Part shown: positions 56,914-64,000 of the stretch, one piece after another
Layout: every line of letters begins with the position of its first letter
Numbering within the stretch: position 1 is the first letter of the stretch
NCBI GenBank assembly: GCA_025201375.1
Contig: JAIWZP010000034.1
Span: 124,001-188,000, forward strand
Source: Gongronella butleri
Lineage: Eukaryota > Mucoromycota > Mucoromycetes > Mucorales > Cunninghamellaceae
Direction: 5' to 3'
DNA: 64,000 nt
Notes under the pieces: generated by a model
What the model was told of the DNA's origin: nothing
Seen by the model: the letters and a program-made list of their open reading frames with translations, nothing else
Database searches by the model: none
Translations under genes and position numbers: made by a program

Positions 56914-57766
56914 GCGCTCGTTTGCCGATGAACACAGGGTCAATGAAGTGGGATCCATCTCCATTCGCGATGACACAGACAGTGATACGCGTTTTGTCAA
57001 GCCGTTGGCCCGCAAGTTGCTGAACGTGGCCGTCACCGTCGCGACCCTTCATGTTGATGGGCGCGATCGTGTACCGCGGTGCCGCGCTGTGGTAGAGGCC
57101 GGTCTCATCTATGTTGTAGACTCTCGAGAAAGGAACGCCCCGCAATGTTTCCCTGATTTCTTCAATCTGCGGCTCGATTTCTTCGAGATCAGGTGCGCTA
57201 CCGGCCTCACCGTGCATCAGCTGTCTTTTGAAGCCATGGCGCTTTGCAAAACCGTAAAACCAGCCAACGGAGAATCCAATGGGCGGCTTCGGGTACCCGA
57301 GATCCTTGCTGATGCGCCGCGCGTGCATAACCACGGCCTGGTAATTCATAGCTGTGCTTTCTTTGGCTGCACTTTCGATGAATTTGGCGAGCTTTTCCTC
57401 GATCGCGGTCAGCTCAGGCCCCTCAGTCCGCACGCGCTTAAAATCGATCTGTGTTTCAGGAACACTTTCAATTTTTTCGCGTTTGGCTAGGATGCCTTGC
57501 ACAGTGGAGCGAGACACGTGCTTTTCAAGACCAAACTCCTTGGCCGCCCAAACACCTAAGTCTGTGTGCGACATATGTGGAAATTTAAGGCTTTTGTCGA
57601 TGATGTCGATCTTTTGCCCATGCGTCAAATTAGAGCGGGCGATTTTGCTACGCGGGTAATCGCTGCTGCTAGACGTGGTGGCGTGCTTTTGGACACCACC
57701 GTTGGTACCGCGTCGCGCTAAACCAGCATTTGTGTGGCGACGCGTGTTGATAGTAGGTGTAACCAT
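55801..57766 (-). CDS. pogo/Tigger-like transposase (CENP-B/DDE_1 family)
   Basis: Four exons (56914-57766, 56586-56853, 56309-56519, 55801-56238) encode 589 residues. The N-terminus has a psq/CENP-B-type helix-turn-helix (LTHGQKIDIIDKSL...TVQGILAKREKI), then a CENP-B HTH (LAKFIESAAKES...GFSVGWFYGFAKRHGFKR). The DDE domain follows: YNIDETGLYHS (first Asp), CYLLMDNASCHK (second Asp), PPNTTSKLQPLDAGIIAAYKKRYR (third Asp), i.e. the DDD triad typical of pogo. Intron 1 contains the poly(T) run (plus strand 56878-56911); read through in frame it would give a lysine run, but splicing restores KRAR | APKGGYRYF. The C-terminal region is acidic. No stop or frameshift interrupts the spliced frame, so it may be active. 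Confidence 0.9.
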
Positions 57767-57953
57767 AATTTTGACACGTGCAGCACAATTAAGTCAATAA
57801 AAAACAAGCAAGGGAAAATATAAAGAGAGGGCAAAAAAGCGGGCAAAAATCAAAAAGAGAGAGTGAGAGAAAGAGGCGTCTAGCCAAAAAAAAAGAAGTA
57901 AAGATCAAAAAAAGATTTGAAAACCAAATTGCTAAGCCGCGCGTGCAAAAAAA

Positions 57954-58025
57954 AATCCAACACCGAGTCTCGAACTCGAGTCGACACGTTAACATACACG
58001 TGTGATACCACTAAGCTATAATCAC
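57954..58025 (-). pseudogene. tRNA-like Pol III promoter relic inside the pogo element
   Basis: On the minus strand a 72-base stretch has an A-box (TAGCTTAGTGG, 58008-58018) and a B-box (GAGTTCGAGACTC, 57965-57977) at tRNA spacing. A five-pair T-stem with TTCGAGA loop is intact, and a T9 run (57947-57955) follows like a Pol III terminator. The acceptor and D stems do not pair, so it is a decayed tRNA or tRNA-derived SINE fragment rather than a working tRNA gene. It lies upstream of the transposase start in the same orientation. Confidence 0.55.
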
Positions 58026-58182
58026 CACTTCTAAAAGTCAAACATATGGCACTACATAGGGTATCTTTAGATGAAAAATCAAATCTGAAGGTGCCGATAT
58101 AAGCTAAATCGGCATTTGGCTGTATTTTTCAAAAAAAATTCAAAATCCTGCCGATATAGCGCGAAAACCGATATAGCAGGTG

Positions 58183-58204
58183 CCGATATATCCAGAACCT
58201 ACTG
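58183..58204 (-). repeat. Right terminal inverted repeat of the pogo-like element
   Basis: Exact reverse complement of 55310-55331, followed by the TA target duplication at 58205-58206. Confidence 0.92.
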
Positions 58205-59282
58205 TACAGTAGGCAATTGCGCATCGCGTCCTTAAACGCCAATGGCGTTTTCAAGGACGCTCCAAACACTCTCACACTCAGCACCCGCCGCCATAAAGCA
58301 TTCACCAAATACTGTACGTCCGTTCCAACTTCAAAGTAGGCAATATTCTCAGTCGATCGCCATTCATGCGTCACTCTTTGGGCATTTTTCTTACGTTGGG
58401 GCGATCTGCCATTTTGTCAGCCAATAGCAGATTGTCGGAGTTACCTATTTGGGATGCATTGATCATTCGGAGTTCGAATTTACCAAATTTGGCATTTTCT
58501 GAGGTTGAAATGTGTGACCCCTGAATTTTTCAAAAATGGTTGTAGCGCTTTGGGGGCTCAAATTTTTTTGTTACAAATTTTGCGCTGAACGCGATGCAGG
58601 TATTTTTGAGCGGGGTCGGTCAAGCAGGTGGTGAGATGAATGCAAAATAGTGCAAATATGAGGTTTTTGGATTTTTCGAGCCCGAAAAAAATAGGGCGGG
58701 TCCGTCCGGAGCAGTGGGTCGTATTGTAGCTCACGCTATGACGCATTTTACATTAGCGGGTAAGCAGGTTGTAAAAAAAATTCTGGAGGCACAGCAGGCC
58801 GCCAAAGTTTGAAAAACACGCTCTTTGCTTGGTGTTTAATACTGTAGTTTAAAAGTAAATGTGTACGATTTTGTGCAGTGCAACGCGATGTTTCAGGCAT
58901 TGAAAATTTGAAATACAGTGACGATAGTACGTATTATGATACGACGCATCAGATTTTGCCGTCCGCCAAGCTTGAAAAAAATAATGGACGGAGCAAACGT
59001 TTTTATTGTATGATACGTATTCGACTATTCGTGCGCAATATCGTGAAAAATTTGCATTCGTGCATAGGTGCATTTCATCAGGCGTTGACTGACTGTGTGA
59101 CTGATATTTTTCAAACGGAAACAAAATAACACGATTCACGCTTGCATCAATGCTTTCATTTGAGAGAATACTATAACAGCGAGGTGCGCCGTACGTGTGC
59201 GTGATCCTCAAAAGTCCAAATGACGCGTGTTGAGTCGTTTTTGGGAGTCTTTGCCATTATTTAGTCGTTCTCTGCATGAATA
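58205..59282. other. Repeat-rich gap between transposons
   Basis: No gene is supported. Immediately right of the TA is CAGTAGGCAATTGCGCATCG, which resembles the sequence left of the MITE (GTAGGGACCAATTGCGCAGC). The dispersed repeat copy at 58537-59010 fills most of the rest. Confidence 0.5.
58537..59010 (+). repeat. Dispersed repeat, copy 2
   Basis: The partner of 21164-21590 in the same orientation: landmarks such as GATGCAGGTATTTTTGAGCG, GAGATGAATGCAAAATAG and GTAAAAAAAATTCTGGAGGC occur in order. Roughly 75-80% identical by eye. No preserved open frame. Ends approximate. Confidence 0.65.
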
Positions 59283-60297
59283 CAGTACAGTGCCCGGACA
59301 AAAAAAAGTTTCGCTGTGCATGATTCTCTGCAGTGCAAGGTATCAATTAATCGCGTTAATCTCTGCTGTATTGATCAATAATGGCTCCAGTGATATGAAA
59401 TTTTGCAGGAACAATGATTTAAAAGTAAAAAAACAATTCTAAAATTATGAAATGGCTATGCCAAGCCGGTATTGAAATAGATCAAAAAAGGGATACCTGA
59501 CGCGTCACGCGACGCGACGCGTGCCTACGCGTATACAATGGCCTGTGGAGATGAATTGGCGTTATGAACACCATCTCCAATTTTTTTTTGCAACGAGTGC
59601 AATGGTGCCTGATGTATTTTAAGAATCAATTCCATGTTACATGCATTGCATCGGTGCTGTGATCGAATAATGTAAAATCATCATGTGACACGCGTCACGC
59701 GTCAGACGCGCCAAAAGTCGCGATTTCCTTCGTAACATGGTCGTAGTGCTCCTACTGGTCAACCAATCGATAACAGTCTATTCTAGTTCTTTAAATTAAA
59801 TAAGTACAATGGTTTTAAGCCAACTAAGGATTAAAATTAGATAACAGAGATGGCAATTGTTATTCCAGATGCAACTGACGCGTGACGCGTGTCACATGAT
59901 GATTTTACATTATTCGATCACAGCACCGATGCAATGCAAGTAACATGGAATTGATTCTTAAAATACAATCAGGCACCATTGCACTCGTTGCAAAAAAAAT
60001 TGGAGATGGTGTTCATAACGTCAATTCATCTCCACAGGCCATTGTATACGCGTAGGCACGCGTCGCGTCGCGTGACGCGTCAGGTATCCCTTTTTTGATC
60101 TATTTCAATACCGGCTTGGCATAACCATTTCATAATTTTAGAATTGTTTTTTTACTTTTAAATCATTGTACCTGCAAAATTTCATATCACCGGAGCCATT
60201 ATTGATCAATACAGCAGAGATTAACGCGATTAATTGATACCTTGCACTGCAGAGAATTATGCACAGCGAAACTTTTTTTTGTCCGGGCACTGTACTG
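59283..60297. mobile_element. 1-kb foldback element with two 422-bp inverted arms
   Basis: Left arm 59283-59704 and right arm 59876-60297 are reverse complements, about 98% identical by eye and equal in length, separated by a 171-bp loop. Both tips read CAGTACAGTGCCCGGAC and are flanked by TA (59281-59282, 60298-60299); a nested alternative boundary starts at 59288, also next to TA. The arms share the ACGCGT-rich block GACGCGTCACGCGACGCGAC. No coding capacity was recognised. The high arm identity suggests a recent insertion or ongoing arm homogenisation; it is probably a non-autonomous Tc1/mariner/pogo-type element. Confidence 0.85.
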
Positions 60298-60861
60298 TAC
60301 AGTATACCTACGTCATTCTTCATGAATTTCGTTACTACAGTATCATACGTGCGTTTTTGGCGTGCCGCATGAAACCGCGTGATTCGAGCATTCGACGTTT
60401 TCTTGGCAGATTTTGATCAATTGACCTTGGAGTCTTTTTTGAGCGGATTGCACCGCGCGCCAATAGATTCGTTTGGGAACATTGCTACTGTTGTACTGTA
60501 GATGGAGGACGTGTCAAAACAGGGTGGATGGGTATGAAAGGTGAGGCGACATGGCGCGCAGCAATAAAAAAAGAAACACATTTCTTTGGACCATGGAAAG
60601 CCTCTGATCCCGGTGCTCGGTACACAGCATCGCAAAACGGGAAATCCCCGCGCAAAAAGAAAAGTGGGGCCAGGCATTGAAAGGCGACGGTCGTGGACCA
60701 ATGGGACCATTTTGCAATTGAGATTCACATGTACAACGCTGGCGTAGCTTGTTTTTATTAGAATGCAGATGTTTTTTTTTAAGTTTGTCAATGAAAAAAG
60801 AAAACAGAAGAAATGTATGGTACAGAGTGCTTGGGAGATGGCGAGGGGGGGGGAGAAGGCA
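60298..60861. other. 3' region of the velvet gene, no gene seen
   Basis: Between the foldback element and the velvet stop codon. A minus-strand AATAAA at 60754-60759 is a plausible poly(A) signal about 100 nt past the stop. A long Arg/Pro/His-rich open frame crossing this part is an off-frame shadow of the velvet tail. Confidence 0.5.
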
Positions 60862-63600
60862 TCATTCACCAATATAATTGATTTGTTTGACAAATTCGCT
60901 AAAGGATGGAAGACGTGTGCCTGCAGCGTCTGCAGGGGCGGGTGCTGGTGCTGGTGCGGGTGCGGGTGTGGCGGCGTCGGACACGGGTGTGGCAGTGTGT
61001 GCATGGTGATGGTCGTCATTGGGCGGAGCATGCTGGGGCGCATGGTGGTGGTCCGGATGCGATGCATGTGGGTTGTGCCACGCGTAGGCTGCGTGTTGCA
61101 GCGGATGTGTGGACGATGACGCGGTGGACATGGAAGAGGAGGCGGCGGCCGGCTGGAATTGGGAGGTGGGGGGCTGTACAAAGGCCGTCGTGTGTGCATG
61201 GTAAGAAGAAGTGGGTTGTGGCGAGATGGGCGGGGAAATGGACTGCAGATTTCGCGGATGTGGATGATGCGACGGGTGGTGAAGATGATGGGGTTGGTCC
61301 TTTGGCATCGCCAGCGTCGGGACCGTCGCGGACGATGAAGACGAGGAAGACGATGTGGACGGAGTGCGTCGTGGTGGCGGCGCAGCCATGGCATGTGACC
61401 AAGGCGATGTCGATGACGAGGATGGTGATGACGAAGATGACGCATGCGATGGATCCGTGGCGGTGGCGGCGGCCGCGGCCGTGCTGGATGACGAAGGCGA
61501 CGAAAACGAGGCATGGCGAATGGCCTTGGGCATGCGCGGCACGTCCGCGGCCACGCGCTTGACCCCCGCGCCGCTAGCAAGCGGTGTGTCACCACGCGAG
61601 GCGGCCGGGGCCGAGATGGAGGGGTACGGCGGCGCGTGGGGCGCGTGAGATGACGCGTGGGTGACATAATGCGCGCCGGACGGCGGCGGATGTGGCTCGG
61701 CCATGGTGGAAAACGACGTGGGCGAGACCGAGCCGGGTAGTAATGAGGGGGATAAGGGCTGCGCATGGCCCGTGGATGTCGGCGACGTGGACATGGACGA
61801 CGATGCATGCGGTGCTGGTGGACGTGATCGTGATCGCCGAGGCGGCGGCTTGGTAAAGGGGACAAACCGACTAAACTTGGCTCGCGTCGCCGCCGATGGT
61901 TCGGTCGCTATGGATGAGGACAGCGACGATATGGATGAGGGACCCGATTCTGCGGATTCAATGCGCGTCAAACTAGTTGTCGAATGAAAAAACAAGAAAA
62001 AAAAGTAAATCCCGTGAATGAGCGATCCAAAATTCCAAATGGAAGGGGAGAAAAAAAAAAGGGCAAGTGCGGGAGACAAGGGAGATCGCAAAAGGGGAAG
62101 AAGAATTGGGCAAGCTTCGTCCCCCCAAAAAAAATTCCCATTGCAAAAGGGGGGGAGAGAAAGAGAAAATTTTTGTACCCCCCCTGTCCCATTTTTGTGA
62201 TCTGTGCCTGAAAGTCGGGAGATCTGCTGTTTGAAAATTTTACCTGTCATTGGTAGGCCGGTGCGCCGTGTCGGGGATTGGTGGGTCATGTGGAGCGTCG
62301 TCATCGAGTGACGAGGCACTGGAACCATCGCGTTCGTCATCATCGTCGTCTATTTCGTCGTCGTCGTCGTCGTCGGGCCCTGGTGGCTGGTCGTGCACGT
62401 TGAACACGCCCTGGTATTGAAAAATCGGGTCGATCGTTGTGCGCACGCGGCGCTTTCGTGGCTCGGATGCCTTGCGAATGCGAATTTTTAGACCTTGCCG
62501 TGCAAAGCTGCGAGCCAAATGGCAAGACCCAAACATGCCAGGGAACTATATTTTTTGGGTTGAGTACAACGTGGGGGGTGCTGGCTCTGTTGTATTTTAA
62601 AGCCCTATTTTACCTTTTTGGCTGAATACACGGTGAACTCGTCGGTGTCAATGTCTGCGCGGAATTGCACTTCCAAGCTAATAAAAAAAAAATAGGTGGC
62701 GCGTGAGAACTCTTTTTCCGTGGGGTGGGATTGGAGGGGGGAGGGCAAAGGGGGGATGCTTGTCAAACGCGCACGTTTTTTTCTTATTTTTTTCTTTACC
62801 CCGTGATTTCGAATAGGGTGAGTTTGAAGCGATAGCGGCCCTCTGCGCGGATGGACAGGTCCGAAAAGACGAAGAAATATTTTTCAATGTCGTCCAAGTC
62901 TCTGAATTGGTATAGGGAGGACACGGTGCGGCCCACTGTCAGCTGTGAATGGACGTGGACATCGAGATCTGGCGATCGCTTCTTTTTGCATGGTATCAAG
63001 ACAGCTGTCAAATAAAGATTGGGCATTCTGCTCCACTGCGGATCCGAGCAACTGGCGAGAAATCATGAAAAAAAAATCAGTGTCATTGTTCCGGATTCCA
63101 GGAAAAAAAACAAAAAAAAAAAGGGCTGGGTATCATAAAAGTACACGTTATTTTACCTGTTCATGTTGTCGACTTGCACGCCATGACGGAGCACCTGAAG
63201 TTCGACTATGAGAGGCGGGTCGATGGGTCTCCGATCCACTAGATATGGTGAAAAAAAAATGAGTTTCACCCATTTTTAGTCATCCAACCCTTTTTTTTCT
63301 TTTTTGGCTTCGCCATGCAGCTGCTTGTTTGAGCGTTCTTGTGTACCTTTGTCCCCAATGCCACACATCCGTGATTGTAGTGGTTGTTGACGGATGATCA
63401 GCTTGTAGGACCTGTTAAAAGAAGGAAAAAAAATAAAAAAAAAAAAAAAAAGCATGAATGTCGCGTGTGCCGCGAGAAAAAAAAAAGGAGGCGTGTGAGA
63501 GACAAGGCACCCTTCCACTGGCATTGGTGAGGCGTGCGGCTGTGCCCAATTGGGGTGGTGCTTACGGTAAAGTCGCATCGTCGTCATAATCCATCTTCAT
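60862..63600 (-). CDS. Velvet-domain transcription regulator (VosA/VelB-like domain)
   Basis: Seven exons (63566-63600, 63347-63411, 63157-63238, 62800-63051, 62614-62677, 62244-62545, 60862-61972) encode 636 residues; phases agree at all junctions. The velvet domain begins YKLIIRQQPLQSRMCGIGDK | VDRRPIDPPLIVELQV (about 13-45), continues with TVGRTVSSLYQFRDLDDIEKYFFVFSDLSIRAEGRYRFKLTLFEI and VYSAKKFPGMFGSCHLARSFARQGLKIRIRK, and ends near 230. This NF-kB-like DNA-binding domain couples development and secondary metabolism in fungi. The KIRIRK ending is nearer VosA/VelB than VeA. An Asp-rich block follows (about 248-270), then a Ser, Pro, His and Thr-rich tail of about 370 residues ending PSFSEFVKQINYIGE. 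The first ATG used is at 63600; an earlier exon outside the window cannot be excluded. Confidence 0.92.
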
Positions 63601-64000
63601 GAGCGCGTGTACATGTAAAAAAACGCCTGGGCTATGTACAAAAGGTCGTTGTCGAGAAACAATGCGTCGTCAAAACAAAAGAGAGGGTTGCCACGCGCGC
63701 CAGCGTTAAAAAGGGGAGAGAAGAGGTGGAAAAAGAGAAAAAGAAGCAAGCGAAATTTGACGACGGGCTATTTTATACAAAAAAAACCTCAGTGTCACCC
63801 ATCCAAGCTCATGGTATTAAAAAAAAAAAAAGGAGTGGGGGGAGTGAGAGAGCGAGAGAGAGGCAAGGGAGAAGTGGGGGGGGGGGAGGAGAGGAAAGAC
63901 GGCAAAAAAGAGACACGCACACACTGGCATGGGCGCGGATCGTCCCAATTGTGAAACCCAATGCAGAGGTTGTTTGTTCTGGCGCAAGTGGGCCAATGTC
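63601..64000. other. Upstream region of the velvet gene
   Basis: Purine-rich on the plus strand (GAGAGAGCGAGAGAGAGG, 63845-63862 and around), hence a pyrimidine-rich leader or promoter for the minus-strand velvet gene. No other gene is supported before the window ends. Confidence 0.45.

Larger units (their letters stand above)
55310..58204. mobile_element. Complete pogo/Tigger-like DNA transposon
   Basis: A 2895-bp element with perfect 22-base terminal inverted repeats beginning CAGTAGGTTCTGG (55310-55331 and 58183-58204) and TA on both sides (55308-55309, 58205-58206). Near both ends the phrase TATATCGGNTTT or its complement recurs (left: 55324-55335, 55365-55371 and about 55390; right: several between 58090 and 58190), likely subterminal transposase-binding sites. 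It carries one transposase gene on the minus strand with four exons and no visible lesion. It inserted into the TA at the right border of the foldback MITE, so it is the younger insertion. Confidence 0.9.

Noticed and set aside
56699..57490. 263-residue frame, plus strand
   Set aside because: Antisense to the pogo transposase, with a polyphenylalanine run made by the T homopolymer.
57954..58025. Functional tRNA gene
   Set aside because: A and B boxes and T-arm are present, but acceptor and D stems do not pair; listed as a relic.
60906..61562. 218-residue Trp/Arg-rich frame, plus strand
   Set aside because: Antisense of the velvet tail.
60417..61865. 482-residue Arg/Pro/His-rich frame, minus strand
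   Set aside because: Overlaps the velvet C-terminal tail in another frame and runs through its 3' region; no domain.
1..64000. CRISPR arrays, rRNA genes, prokaryotic operons, viral insertions
   Set aside because: No spaced direct-repeat array, rRNA-like sequence, polycistronic layout or viral structural or replication gene was found; the genes are intron-containing fungal genes.

Overview
The window is nuclear DNA of a filamentous fungus, most likely an early-diverging lineage (Mucoromycota, Mucorales-like). The reasons are densely packed genes with many short GT-AG introns (about 60-200 nt), long A/T homopolymers at intron 3' ends and gene starts, a Kre9/KNH-type GPI-anchored wall protein, a velvet factor, an allantoinase, and a SulP transporter carrying STAS and cyclic-nucleotide-binding domains. 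The lineage call is inference. All intron coordinates were read by eye from splice signals, reading frame and protein-family continuity.

Layout. 1-8.3 kb: a GPI-anchored wall protein and a four-pass MARVEL-like membrane protein, then 2.7 kb of decayed repeat DNA. 8.3-17.4 kb: an unrecognised 469-residue protein, an FHA-forkhead transcription factor (FKH1/2 type), malic enzyme, and a small secreted Ig-like/chagasin-like protein. 18.7-32.4 kb, all minus strand: F-box/LRR protein, class I cyclic-nucleotide phosphodiesterase with a very large insertion in its catalytic domain, SulP-STAS-cNMP transporter with two microexons, mitochondrial D-2-hydroxyglutarate/D-lactate dehydrogenase, and an Aim19-like membrane protein. 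32.7-48.5 kb: a divergent FHA-kinase with an 8-nt microexon and altered catalytic residues, allantoinase, a SWAP/SURP splicing factor, PAF-acetylhydrolase, a Nam8-like single-RRM protein, a phosducin-like protein, and a disordered Ser/Pro-rich protein.

48.5-60.4 kb is a repeat and transposon island. It holds decayed tandem repeats of about 150-180 bp, a zinc-knuckle Gag/ORF1 fragment cut by a foldback MITE, a complete pogo/Tigger-like element with exact 22-bp terminal repeats and an apparently intact four-exon transposase (its left TA target is the MITE's right TA), a tRNA-like Pol III relic inside that element, and a 1-kb near-perfect foldback element. The window closes with a seven-exon velvet regulator on the minus strand.

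Functionally the genes are mostly housekeeping and regulatory: cAMP turnover, cell-cycle or checkpoint transcription and signalling, purine catabolism, NADPH/pyruvate supply, mRNA splicing, lipid mediator hydrolysis and chaperone-assisted folding. No operon-like system, CRISPR, rRNA or intact tRNA gene was found. The most unusual items are the FHA-kinase, the interrupted PDE domain beside a cNMP-domain transporter, and the nested TA-target transposons.
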